Part shown: positions 40,244 to 48,730 of the stretch, piece by piece
Layout: each line of letters opens with the position of its first letter
Numbering within the stretch: the first letter of the stretch is position 1
Assembly: GCA_025144245.1 (NCBI GenBank)
Contig: JALXXC010000006.1
Span: 1-64,000 of the forward strand
DNA length: 64,000 bases
Reading direction: 5' to 3'
Source: Corynebacterium sp. p3-SID1145
Lineage (GTDB): Bacteria; Actinomycetota; Actinomycetes; Mycobacteriales; Mycobacteriaceae
Translations under genes and position numbers: made by a program
Notes under the pieces: generated by a model
Told to the model about the DNA's origin: nothing
Database searches by the model: none
The model's input: the letters and a program-made list of their open reading frames with translations, nothing else

Positions 40244-40936
40244 ATGCGTCTTGTTATCGCCCGTTGCTCGGTTGATTATGTCGGCCGCCTGGATGCGCAC
40301 CTTCCGCTCGCGGACCGGCTGATCATGGTGAAAGCGGACGGTTCGCTATCCGTCCACGCCGACGACCGCGCCTATAAGCCACTCAACTGGATGACGCCTC
40401 CGTGCACGATCGCCGAGGAACCGATTGTAGATGTTGACGGCGACGAGACAGGCGCCCAGCTATGGGTCGTGGAGAACCCAAAGGGGGAGCAGCTGCGCGT
40501 CACCATCGAGGAGATCCACTCGGACGTCACGTTCGACCTGGGCGTCGACCCGGGCCTGATCAAGGATGGTGTGGAGGCCCACTTGCAGGAGCTGCTCGCG
40601 GAGCACATCACGGTGCTCGGTGACGGCTACACTCTCGTCCGCCGCGAATACCCCACTCCGCTCGGCCCGGTAGACATCATGGCCCGGGACGCCGATGGCA
40701 AGGCCGTGGCAGTGGAGGTGAAGCGCCGCGGCAACATCGACGGCGTGGAGCAGCTCACCCGCTACGTCGAGATGCTCAGCCGCGATGCACTCCTCGGCCC
40801 AGTCAAGGGGGTCTTCGCGGCGCAGGAGATCAAGCCCCAGGCGCGCACGCTCGCCGAGGACCGCGGCATCACGTGCGTCACTCTGGACTACGACGACTTG
40901 CGCGGCATCGAATCCAACGAGCTTCGGCTGTTCTAG
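40244..40936 (+). CDS. nucS: mismatch-specific endonuclease NucS/EndoMS
   Basis: A 230-residue NucS. Actinobacteria lack MutS/MutL and use NucS to cut both strands at mismatches, working with the sliding clamp. Seen: the N-terminal dimer domain ([20 protein letters not shown]) and a RecB-like nuclease core with Asp144 (GPVDIMARD), Glu158 and Lys160 (VAVEVKRRG). The C-terminus [11 protein letters not shown] ends like a clamp-binding tail. No ribosome binding site stands out. Confidence 0.96.
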   Translation: MRLVIARCSVDYVGRLDAHLPLADRLIMVKADGSLSVHADDRAYKPLNWMTPPCTIAEEPIVDVDGDETGAQLWVVENPKGEQLRVTIEEIHSDVTFDLGVDPGLIKDGVEAHLQELLAEHITVLGDGYTLVRREYPTPLGPVDIMARDADGKAVAVEVKRRGNIDGVEQLTRYVEMLSRDALLGPVKGVFAAQEIKPQARTLAEDRGITCVTLDYDDLRGIESNELRLF

Positions 40937-40960
40937 GTTTTCAAGGTCGGGGAGGTCGAG

Positions 40961-41236
40961 GTGCCGCGAAGGAATCGTCGATATGCGCAGCAATTGCGCC
41001 CGCTGCCGCGCGACGGCGGGGCGTACTACGGAACGCGCGAGGAAGAGGGCCTGCACGGCGACATCTACCTCGTGCGGCAGATTGGGGCGGCGTCAGCGAA
41101 GAAGTACTACGTGTGCCCGCGATGCAACCAGAATATTCCGCCGGGGGTCTCGCACATTGTGGCGTGGCCGCGGGACACTGGCGGTCGCGGGGACGACCGG
41201 AGGCATTGGCACAAGCACTGCTGGGAGCGTCGTTAA
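40961..41236 (+). CDS. small basic zinc-ribbon-like protein downstream of nucS
   Basis: A 91-residue basic protein with an Arg-rich N-terminus (MPRRNRRYAQQLRPLPR) and a candidate metal site made of CPRC, a following histidine (GVSHIVAW) and HWHKHCW near the end. It is conserved in kind next to nucS in corynebacteria. The HIVAW...HKHCW arrangement is reminiscent of a degenerate HNH/zinc-finger fold. The GTG at 40961 has GGTCGAGG before it. Its function is unknown; coupling to DNA repair is suggested only by position. The stop overlaps the convergent HNH gene by four bases. Confidence 0.75.
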   Translation: MPRRNRRYAQQLRPLPRDGGAYYGTREEEGLHGDIYLVRQIGAASAKKYYVCPRCNQNIPPGVSHIVAWPRDTGGRGDDRRHWHKHCWERR

Positions 41237-42339
41237 GCGAATAGTGCGTGCATGGCACCCTGCGTGTTCGTGCGCACGAGGTGGCCTTTCGGGGAGCGCC
41301 ACACCGGGGTTCCCGCCACGTTGACGATGCGGCCGCGGCGCGCGCGTCCGGGGTCGTCGTCGTTGACCCGGTTGTGGTAACGGCACAGCGGCGCAAGGTT
41401 CGCGATGTTGGTCTCCCCGCCGTGCTTCCAGGCAGTGATGTGGTGGATCTCGCACGCGTCGGCGCCGTGCCGGCAGTCGGGCACAGGGCACGCCGGGCTC
41501 GTTGCGCGGGCGAGGACCCGCTGCTTGTCATTCGCTAATCGACGCGCCCGGTACAGGTTCACCGCCCCCTCCTGCGCGTGGAACGTGGCCGCCTCGAGGT
41601 GGTGTTCTGCTTTCGCGTAATGCTTGTTCAGGAACTCCGCGCCCGTCATTGTCGTGCCGTTCGTCAGTGTGAGAACGGTGTCGTCGCCGCGGCCCTCGTG
41701 AATGTCGACCCAGTCGGGCAGTGGGATGAGCAGCAGCGGGCGCGGGACGGCGTGGGGGACGCCCGGCGCCGGCGCGGCGTCGGGAGGACTGCCCTCCGCG
41801 TTGCAGCCCCGCATGAGCAGCAGGAATTTCGCGAGCATCTGGGGTGCGACGGGCTTTGTGGTGTCGGCCCCAAGTGTCAGCGCGTGCTCGAGGTCCGCTA
41901 GGTCGTCCTCGTCGGCGGTGACCGTTATGGTGCGGCAACCGGCGCGCGAGCGGGAGAACCTGACCTGCTTGCGCGGCGGCTTCTCCTCGCCAGGCACGAG
42001 ACGCTTAGCGACGCGCTCCAGCGCCCTATAGTTCCCATGCGCCTCCAGCAGCGCCAGGCGCAATTTCGCCTGGGTGCGGCTGGATTTGATTTTCTTGAGG
42101 CGCCGCTCGATCATCGCCAGCTGGTCCAGCGAGAATCCTTTACGCCGGGCCTTTTCCGCGGCGAGGCGCTGCTTCTGCGGCGAAGTCGTGGGGCCGAAGT
42201 ACGTCTCGTGGAGTCTTTTCCACGCATTGACGCGATTCGGGTCGAGCCCGGCGGTGAGCGCCTCGTCGCGGTCGAAGTCCGCCAGAGCGTCGATCGCCGC
42301 CTCCGACATTGTCTTGATGAGTGATCTAAATAGTGTCAT
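41233..42339 (-). CDS. HNH endonuclease, DUF222/13E12-repeat type
   Basis: A 368-residue protein: a helical DUF222-like N-terminal region (about 1-270) and a C-terminal HNH nuclease with CPVPDC...CEIHHITAWKHGG and NLAPLCRYHNR, giving the His-Asn-His metal site and the zinc-binding cysteines. Such proteins occur in many copies in actinobacterial genomes (mycobacterial 13E12 repeats) and are often linked to mobile elements; the cellular role is unclear. The start at 42339 has only a weak ribosome binding site, and 42309 (MSEAAIDAL) is an alternative. Confidence 0.87.
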   Translation of the reverse strand: MTLFRSLIKTMSEAAIDALADFDRDEALTAGLDPNRVNAWKRLHETYFGPTTSPQKQRLAAEKARRKGFSLDQLAMIERRLKKIKSSRTQAKLRLALLEAHGNYRALERVAKRLVPGEEKPPRKQVRFSRSRAGCRTITVTADEDDLADLEHALTLGADTTKPVAPQMLAKFLLLMRGCNAEGSPPDAAPAPGVPHAVPRPLLLIPLPDWVDIHEGRGDDTVLTLTNGTTMTGAEFLNKHYAKAEHHLEAATFHAQEGAVNLYRARRLANDKQRVLARATSPACPVPDCRHGADACEIHHITAWKHGGETNIANLAPLCRYHNRVNDDDPGRARRGRIVNVAGTPVWRSPKGHLVRTNTQGAMHALFA

Positions 42340-42454
42340 GCCCCGAACGCTACTGGCTGCCGTGCGGTGCCGTAAAGAGGTGAATGTGCACTATAATCGC
42401 CATTTTTGAGGGAACCTGAAGTGCGTCGATGTGAGGGGAGTGACGCGTGCCCGC

Positions 42455-42472
42455 CCCCGCGCAGCCGCGGGG
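42455..42472. terminator. GC-rich hairpin beyond glgB
   Basis: CCCCGCG (42455-42461), loop CAGC, CGCGGGG (42466-42472). It lies about 90 bases past the glgB stop on the minus strand in a 223-base gap. There is no T tract, so termination activity is uncertain. Confidence 0.3.
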
Positions 42473-42562
42473 CGTGTGTGGCGGCGAGAAGCGGGGTGCA
42501 GCGGCCAGGCGGAGATTAGCGGGAGGCGGGCGGCGAAGCGAGCCCAGGGCCGGCCCGGCCAC

Positions 42563-44779
42563 TTAGCGGAGGCGGTAGAACTGCGCGCTCATCGCCGGCA
42601 CATGGAAGGACGCGGACTGCTCGAAGGAGTCCCAGGGGGTGGGGTGGGTGAGGACGGCATCGTTAAGCGGGTTGCCCGCGCCGTGGTAGCGCGCGTCGTC
42701 GGTGTTGAGGATGAGCTCCCACTCGCCGGCGCGAGGCAGACCCAAACGGTAGTCGGTCTGGGATGCGCCAGAGAGGTTGATCACGGCGAGTACCGGTGTT
42801 CCGTCGGCACCCCAGCGGATGTAGGCGAGGATGTTGTGCTGGGAATCGTCGCCCTTGATCCACTGGAAGCCCATCGGCGTGTTGTCCTGGCTGTACAGGG
42901 CCGGAGTGTCGCGGTACAGGTGGTTCAAATCGCGCACGAGGGTACGGATGCCGTGGTGGTACTCGCTGTCCCAGCCCTCGAGGTCGTCCCAGTTGATGGA
43001 ACCGGCCTCAGCCCACTCGGTGGTCTGGCCGAACTCGCACCCCATGAAGATGAGCTGCTTGCCTGGGTGCGAGAACATGTACGCGAACAGGCTGCGGACA
43101 CCGGCGGCCTTGTTCCAGCTATCGCCGGGCATGCGCTCCCACAGCGATCCCTTGCCGTGGACGACTTCGTCGTGGCTGAACGGCAGGACGTAGCGCTCGG
43201 AGAAGGCGTACACAAGAGAGAACGTGATCTCGTGGTGGTGGTAGGAGCGGTGGATGGGGTCGAGCGAGAAATACTCGAGGGTGTCGTTCATCCAGCCCAT
43301 GTTCCACTTCAGGGAGAAGCCGAGGCCGTCTGCGGAGGTCTGGGCGGTCACTCCCGGCCACGCGGTGGATTCCTCGGCGATGGTGAGCACGCCGGGGTGT
43401 TCGCGCTGGACGGTGGCGTTGACCTCCTGGAGGAACTGGACGGCGTCGAGGTTCTCGCGGCCGCCGAACTGGTTGGGCAGCCATTCGCCCGGGTTGCGGG
43501 AGTAGTCGAGGTAGAGCATGGAGGCCACGGCGTCGACGCGGATGCCGTCGAGGTGGAACTCCTCGAACCAGTACAGGGCGTTGGCGACGAGGAAGTTGCG
43601 CACCTCGTTGCGGCCGAAGTCGAAGACGTAGGTGCCCCAGTCCTTCTGCTCGCCGCGGCGCCAGTCGGGGTGCTCGTAGAGGGCGGTTCCGTCGAAACGC
43701 GCGAGCGCCCATTCGTCCTTGGGGAAGTGCGCGGGCACCCAGTCGACGATGACGCCGATGCCGGCGTTGTGGAGCGTGTCGACGAGGTAGCGGAAGTCGT
43801 CGGGCGAACCCCAGCGCGCGGTGGGCGCGTAGTAGCCGGTCACTTGGTAGCCCCAGGATCCGCCGAAGGGGTGCTCTGCGACGGGCAGGAACTCGACGTG
43901 GGTGAAGCCGTTCTCCTGCAGGTAGGGGACGAGTTCGCGGGCGAGCTCGCGGTAGCCGTAGCCGACGCGCCACGAGCCGATGTGGACCTCGTAGACGCTC
44001 ATCGGCGAGTTCGTCGCGTCGGTGCCGGGGCGGGCGGCCATCCACTCGTGGTCGGTCCACGCGTACCCGTCGGCATCGGCGACCACGGACACGGTTTCCG
44101 GCGGGGTCTTGGTCTGCTTCGCCAACGGGTCCGCCTTATCGACGGCCCGCCCGTCCGCCCCCTGCACCGTGAACTTGTATTCGGTTCCCGGCTCGATGCC
44201 GGGGATGAAGATCTCCCAGATGCCGGTGGAGCCGAGGGTGCGCATCGGGTACTGGTTGGGGTTCCAGTTGCAGAAGTCTCCGATCACGGCGACACCCTGG
44301 GCGTTCGGCGCCCACACAGCGAAGGAGGTGCCTTTCACCTCGCCCATCGAGGTGTTGTAGGTGTGCTGGTTCGCGCCGAGGACCTCCCACAGGCGCTCGT
44401 GGCGGCCCTCACCAATGAGGTGCAGATCGAAGGAGCTCAGGGTGGGCAGGAAGTGGTACGGATCGGCGATGATCACCGGCGGCGTGTCGGGGTAGGTGAC
44501 CTGGAAGCGGTAGTCGGGGGCGAGATCGTCGTCGAGCGGCAGCACCCAGATGTCGTCGCCGATCGGCGTCATGGGTTTGCCCTCGTTGTGGATCAGCACC
44601 TCCACGTCCGTCGCTCCGAGGAGGCGCGTGCGGATCACGGAGCCTGACGACGTCGCGTGCCACCCGTAGAAATCGTGCGGCGCGTGGTGCTTGCACTCGA
44701 GGAGTCGGCGCCGGTCCTCTTCCGGGATGTAGTGCGCCGGTTCCAGCTGGGCAGGGGTGTCGTCAAAGCCGGAGGTCAT
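42563..44779 (-). CDS. glgB: 1,4-alpha-glucan branching enzyme
   Basis: A 738-residue GH13_9 branching enzyme. An N-terminal CBM48/early-set region (about 20-220) precedes the (beta/alpha)8 barrel. The nucleophile aspartate lies in DGIRVDAVASMLYLDY and the acid glutamate in LTIAEESTAWPG; LPFSHDEVVHGKGS holds the last conserved histidine-aspartate pair. It adds alpha-1,6 branches to the glucan that GlgE extends. The ATG at 44779 starts the family-like N-terminus; glgE ends 80 bases upstream on the same strand. Confidence 0.95.
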   Translation of the reverse strand: MTSGFDDTPAQLEPAHYIPEEDRRRLLECKHHAPHDFYGWHATSSGSVIRTRLLGATDVEVLIHNEGKPMTPIGDDIWVLPLDDDLAPDYRFQVTYPDTPPVIIADPYHFLPTLSSFDLHLIGEGRHERLWEVLGANQHTYNTSMGEVKGTSFAVWAPNAQGVAVIGDFCNWNPNQYPMRTLGSTGIWEIFIPGIEPGTEYKFTVQGADGRAVDKADPLAKQTKTPPETVSVVADADGYAWTDHEWMAARPGTDATNSPMSVYEVHIGSWRVGYGYRELARELVPYLQENGFTHVEFLPVAEHPFGGSWGYQVTGYYAPTARWGSPDDFRYLVDTLHNAGIGVIVDWVPAHFPKDEWALARFDGTALYEHPDWRRGEQKDWGTYVFDFGRNEVRNFLVANALYWFEEFHLDGIRVDAVASMLYLDYSRNPGEWLPNQFGGRENLDAVQFLQEVNATVQREHPGVLTIAEESTAWPGVTAQTSADGLGFSLKWNMGWMNDTLEYFSLDPIHRSYHHHEITFSLVYAFSERYVLPFSHDEVVHGKGSLWERMPGDSWNKAAGVRSLFAYMFSHPGKQLIFMGCEFGQTTEWAEAGSINWDDLEGWDSEYHHGIRTLVRDLNHLYRDTPALYSQDNTPMGFQWIKGDDSQHNILAYIRWGADGTPVLAVINLSGASQTDYRLGLPRAGEWELILNTDDARYHGAGNPLNDAVLTHPTPWDSFEQSASFHVPAMSAQFYRLR

Positions 44780-44859
44780 GGTGTTCCTTTGAATTCGAAT
44801 TCGGTTGGTCGGTCTGGGATCAGTGTGAGGTCGGGTGAACGGTGGTACGAAGCGCCATC

Positions 44860-46896
44860 TTACGGGCGGTAATCCTCGTCGGTGATGTGGCGGAAGGCGA
44901 GGCGGGTGCGGGTGGGTCCGTCGATAGGCGGAAGGCGGAAGATGTGCGCGACGTTTTCCACGGGGCTCAAACGGACGTAATTGCGCATGGACCAGTCGTA
45001 GTCGGCGCCGGAGATCTCGTCGTGGACGGGGAATGTCGCGCCGGGCGCGAGACCGAGGGCGTCCATGTTGAGCGTAACGGTCGCTTCCTGCGTGTAGATC
45101 GGGTCGAGATTGACGACGACGAGGACGCTGTCGCCGGTGCCGGCATCGAATTTGGAGAAGACGAGGATGTTGTCGTTGTCCGCGTCGTGGAAGTGCAGGT
45201 TGCGCAGCTGCTGAAATGCCGGGTGCTCGCGACGGACCGTGTTGAGCAGCGTGATGTACGGCTCGAGTGAGTCGCCGCGCTCCAGAGCTGCCTGGAAGTC
45301 GCGGGGGCGCAGCTCGTATTTCTCGGAGTTGAGGTACTCCTCGCTGCCGGGGGCGACGGGCTCGTGCTCGTAGAGCTCGAAGCCGGAGTACATGCCCCAC
45401 AGCGGGCTCAGCGTGGCGGCGAGTGTCGCGCGGATCGCGAAGGCGGCGCGGTTGCCTGTCTGGAGGAACGCGTGGAGGATGTCCGGGGTGTTGGCCCAGA
45501 ACGACGGGCGCGAGATATCGGCGAAGCGGACGCAGTCCTGGGCGAAGCCGGTGAGCTCCTTCTTCGTGGTCTTCCACGGGAAGTAGGTGTACGACTGCGT
45601 GAACCCGGCCTTCGCCAGTCCCAGCAGGCGCGGCGGGCGGGTAAACGCTTCGGCGAGGAAGATCACGTCGGGGTGTGTCTCGTGCACCTTGTTGATAATC
45701 CAGTGCCAGAAATCGACGGGCTTGGTGTGTGGGTTGTCCACGCGGAAGGTCGTGATGCCCAGTTCGACCCAGACCATGAGTGCGCGGTAGATCTCCTGGT
45801 AGATACCGTCGGCGTTATTGTCGAAGTTGATGGGGTAGATGTCCTGGTACTTCTTCGGCGGGTTCTCGGCGTACGCGATGGTGCCGTCGGCGAGCACGGT
45901 GAAGAACTCCGGGTGGTCTTTGGCCCACGGGTGGTCCGGGGCGGCCTGGAGAGCGAAGTCGAGGGCGACTTCGAGGCCGAGTTCCTCGGCGCGGGCGAGC
46001 AGCTTCTCCAGGTCTTTCTTGGTGCCCAGCTCCGGGTGGATGGCGTCGTGGCCGCCGTCTTTGGAGCCGATGGCCCACGGGGAGCCGACATCGCCGTCCT
46101 CGGCGACGAGGGTGTTGTTCGGGCCCTTGCGGTTGACGGTGCCGATGGGGTGGATGGGTGGGAAGTAGACGGTGTCGAAACCCATCGCGGCGACGCGTGG
46201 CAACGCCTCGGCGGTGGTGGCGAAGGTGCCGTGGACGGGATGGCCGTCGGCGTCCCAGCCGCCGGTGGAGCGCGGGAACAGCTCGTACCAGGAGCTGAAC
46301 AGGGCCTTTTTGCGTTCGACGAGGATCTGGCACTCGGGGCCCTCGGTGACGAGGTCGCGGACCGGCCGGCCGGCGAGAACGGCGGCGACCTCGGGTTCGA
46401 GGGCGGGGGCGATGCGCTCGCGGAGGGGAGCGTCGGACTCGAGGGCGTCGGCGGCATCCACGAGCTGGCTGGTGCCGGCGGCGTGGGCTCCGGCTTCGGC
46501 CGCCGCGCGGCGCAGCAGTTCGGCGCCGTGGGTGAGATCGTTGGCGAGCTCGGCGGCGGATTGGCCGGCGGCAGTCTTCTTGGTCACGGCGTTGCGCCAG
46601 GTAGCCATCGGGTCGGACCAGGCCTCGACGCGGAAGCGCCACAGGCCGGGCGCGTCGGGGGTGAACACGGCGTTGCAGTAATCGGGGCGGTCGGCCTCCG
46701 GAGTCATGGCGACGGTGTATTCGCTGCCGTCCGGGGAGGTCACCACCACGGTCGCGGCGATCGCGTCGTGGCCTTCGCGCCACACCAGGGCGGAGATCGG
46801 CACTACCTCGCCGACGACGGCTTTCGTGGGCAGGGCACCGTCTGTGGTGCGGGGGCGGACATCGTCGATTCCAAGTCGGCCGATCACAGGGCTCAC
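44860..46896 (-). CDS. glgE: alpha-1,4-glucan:maltose-1-phosphate maltosyltransferase
   Basis: A 678-residue GH13_3 enzyme that adds maltosyl units from maltose-1-phosphate to a glucan. Seen: an N-terminal beta domain (IGRLGIDDVRP...), a helical bundle (about 105-185), then the barrel with FSSWYELFPRSTGG, the nucleophile region TTFRVDNPHTKP and the acid region VIFLAEAFTRP, and the substrate motif NKVHETHPDVIF. The GTG start at 46896 has AGGTG nine bases upstream. The glgE-glgB order shows the trehalose-to-glucan GlgE pathway; treS and pep2 are not in this window. Confidence 0.96.
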   Translation of the reverse strand: MSPVIGRLGIDDVRPRTTDGALPTKAVVGEVVPISALVWREGHDAIAATVVVTSPDGSEYTVAMTPEADRPDYCNAVFTPDAPGLWRFRVEAWSDPMATWRNAVTKKTAAGQSAAELANDLTHGAELLRRAAAEAGAHAAGTSQLVDAADALESDAPLRERIAPALEPEVAAVLAGRPVRDLVTEGPECQILVERKKALFSSWYELFPRSTGGWDADGHPVHGTFATTAEALPRVAAMGFDTVYFPPIHPIGTVNRKGPNNTLVAEDGDVGSPWAIGSKDGGHDAIHPELGTKKDLEKLLARAEELGLEVALDFALQAAPDHPWAKDHPEFFTVLADGTIAYAENPPKKYQDIYPINFDNNADGIYQEIYRALMVWVELGITTFRVDNPHTKPVDFWHWIINKVHETHPDVIFLAEAFTRPPRLLGLAKAGFTQSYTYFPWKTTKKELTGFAQDCVRFADISRPSFWANTPDILHAFLQTGNRAAFAIRATLAATLSPLWGMYSGFELYEHEPVAPGSEEYLNSEKYELRPRDFQAALERGDSLEPYITLLNTVRREHPAFQQLRNLHFHDADNDNILVFSKFDAGTGDSVLVVVNLDPIYTQEATVTLNMDALGLAPGATFPVHDEISGADYDWSMRNYVRLSPVENVAHIFRLPPIDGPTRTRLAFRHITDEDYRP

Positions 46897-47041
46897 GTCG
46901 ATTCACCTCGTCCAATTGACGTAAATGGGGGCACAGGGGCGCGCGGGCGCACCTTCTGGCACCCAGAGTAGCGAAGGAACGGGGGAGCCATTGGCCATGT
47001 CAGTCGGCCGTCGGGAAGCAAAATGCGCCACAATGGGAAGC

Positions 47042-47884
47042 GTGACTGACCGAACTCCCGAAATTGAACCGACAAATCCCGATTTGCTGATCGACTTCCG
47101 CGGCGTGGAATTCCGGCGTGGCGGAAAAACGCTGGTTGGCCCCATCGGCTGGCAGGTGGAGCTCGACGAGCGCTGGGTCGTCATCGGCCCGAACGGCGCC
47201 GGCAAGACCTCCCTGATCAGGATGGCCGCGGCGCAGGAATTTCCGTCGGAAGGCACGGCGTTCCTGCTGGGCGAGCAGATCGGCAAGACCGACATGCGCG
47301 ATCTGCGCGCGGTGATCGGCATGACCAGTTCGGCGCTCGCGGAACGCGTGCCGGTGGACGAGCGCGTCGAGGACCTCGTTCTTTCCGGAGGTTACGCCGT
47401 CGTGGGACGCTGGCGCGAGGAGTACGAGGAACAGGACTACGAGCAGGTGCACGACGCCCTCGACCAGGTCGGCGCGTTCCATCTGCTGGGCCGCCGCTGG
47501 GGCACCCTGTCGGACGGCGAGAAGAAGCGCGTGCTCATCGCCCGCGCGATCATGGTCAACCCGGAGCTGCTCATCATGGACGAGCCAGGCGCGGGCCTGG
47601 ACTTGGGCGGCCGCGAGGACCTCGTCGCCTATCTGGGGGATCTCGCGCTCGACCCGGATGCCCCCGCGATCGTGATGATCACGCACCACGTGGAGGAAAT
47701 CCCGTTCGGTTTCACTCACGCACTGCTTCTCGACGAAGGCGAGGTCGTCGCCCAAGGCCTCATCGACGACGTGCTCACCAGCGAGAACCTGACGAAGGCG
47801 TACCACCAGCCGATCAAGCTGACGAAGGAAGAGGGACGCTACTTCGCGCGGAGGGAGCGTCGGGGCGGGACGCACCGTCGATAA
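47042..47884 (+). CDS. ABC transporter-type ATP-binding protein, YlmA/ModF-like
   Basis: A 280-residue single ABC ATPase with Walker A GPNGAGKTS (49-57), signature LSDGEKKR, Walker B LLIMDEPGAGLD and H-loop MITHHVEEIPFGFTH. There is no membrane partner nearby. The HHVEEIP wording is typical of the stand-alone YlmA/ModF-like group, whose role is not settled. The GTG at 47042 is preferred: a CACAAT -10-like box (47029-47034) ends seven bases before it, fitting a leaderless start; ATG 47033 is an alternative. Its final codons CGT CGA TAA form part of a CGTCGATAAGC motif. It is divergent from glgE. Confidence 0.85.
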   Translation: MTDRTPEIEPTNPDLLIDFRGVEFRRGGKTLVGPIGWQVELDERWVVIGPNGAGKTSLIRMAAAQEFPSEGTAFLLGEQIGKTDMRDLRAVIGMTSSALAERVPVDERVEDLVLSGGYAVVGRWREEYEEQDYEQVHDALDQVGAFHLLGRRWGTLSDGEKKRVLIARAIMVNPELLIMDEPGAGLDLGGREDLVAYLGDLALDPDAPAIVMITHHVEEIPFGFTHALLLDEGEVVAQGLIDDVLTSENLTKAYHQPIKLTKEEGRYFARRERRGGTHRR

Positions 47885-47886
47885 GC
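47876..47886 (+). repeat. CGTCGATAAGC motif copy 8
   Basis: Exact 11-mer spanning the ABC ATPase stop codon (Arg-Arg-stop). The MetE-like gene ends with the similar CGTCGATAGC at 61455-61464, one A short. Confidence 0.8.
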
Positions 47887-47902
47887 GGACGGGAGGGTGC
47901 AT

Positions 47903-48730
47903 ATGTCCACGCGCGACGAAGAGGACATGCTGGGGATCAACTACGGCCGACTCGCGGCGACCGTGATCCTCGTGCGCGACGGCGCCCACGGCCTCGAGGT
48001 GTGGATGCAGGAGCGCGTGCTCACGATGCGCAATTACCCGGGGATGACCGTGTTTCCGGGCGGCGGCGTGGACATCCGTGATTTTCCGCCGAGCAAGGAC
48101 GAAGCGAAGGAGCTGTGGTCCGGGCGGTCGGTGTCCGACCTTGCCAAACAGCTCGACATGAAGCCGCGGCAGGCCCACGCGCTCATGTTCGCCGCCGTGC
48201 GCGAACTCTTCGAGGAAACCGGCACTCTTTTGCTTGTCGACGACACCGGCGCCCTCCTCCGCGATGCCCGCCCCTTCCACCGGGTCCGCAAACGGCTTGA
48301 AAGCCACGAACTGTCGTTCACCGAGCTGCTCGAAGAAACCGGGCTCGATGTCGATGCGACTCTGCTCAAACCTTCCGGCCGCTGGGTGGGCAAGTCCGAG
48401 AAGGGCAATTGGTTCGACACCTTCACATTCATCGCCGAGTTGCCCGCCGGGCAAGAACCCGATGTCACCACCGGCGAGGCCAGCGACGCGAACTGGTTCC
48501 CGCCGAGCCTGCTTCTCGACGGCTGGCGCCAAGGCCTCGTCCGTTTCGCCCCCTCCACGTGGGCGCAGCTCTACGACATCTCCGAATTCTCCTCCGTCGC
48601 TGAGATCATGGAGCATGTCAAAGGTCTGCCCATTGAGGCCGTCGTCGGCGACCCCGTCGACATTCCCCGTTACCGCGAACTCTTCGAGTCCAACCCTGTG
48701 AACCGGATGGGGAAGAAATTTGAGCTTTAG
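47903..48730 (+). CDS. Nudix hydrolase
   Basis: A 275-residue Nudix protein. The Nudix box is split by an insertion: FPGGGVDIRD is followed about 35 residues later by AAVRELFEETGTLLL, which carries the REUxEExGU helix that binds metal and pyrophosphate substrates. This long-insert form matches the NUDT19/RNase-coA-type subgroup that acts on acyl-CoA or similar, an inference from form only. GGGAGG six bases ahead fixes the ATG at 47903. The next gene overlaps by 11 bases. Confidence 0.88.
   Translation: MSTRDEEDMLGINYGRLAATVILVRDGAHGLEVWMQERVLTMRNYPGMTVFPGGGVDIRDFPPSKDEAKELWSGRSVSDLAKQLDMKPRQAHALMFAAVRELFEETGTLLLVDDTGALLRDARPFHRVRKRLESHELSFTELLEETGLDVDATLLKPSGRWVGKSEKGNWFDTFTFIAELPAGQEPDVTTGEASDANWFPPSLLLDGWRQGLVRFAPSTWAQLYDISEFSSVAEIMEHVKGLPIEAVVGDPVDIPRYRELFESNPVNRMGKKFEL

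Noticed and set aside
44780..45577. The glgB frame stays open for about 270 codons upstream of its ATG
   Set aside because: That stretch lies inside glgE in another frame and reads as Arg/Pro-rich noise; the glgB N-terminus is normal from 44779.
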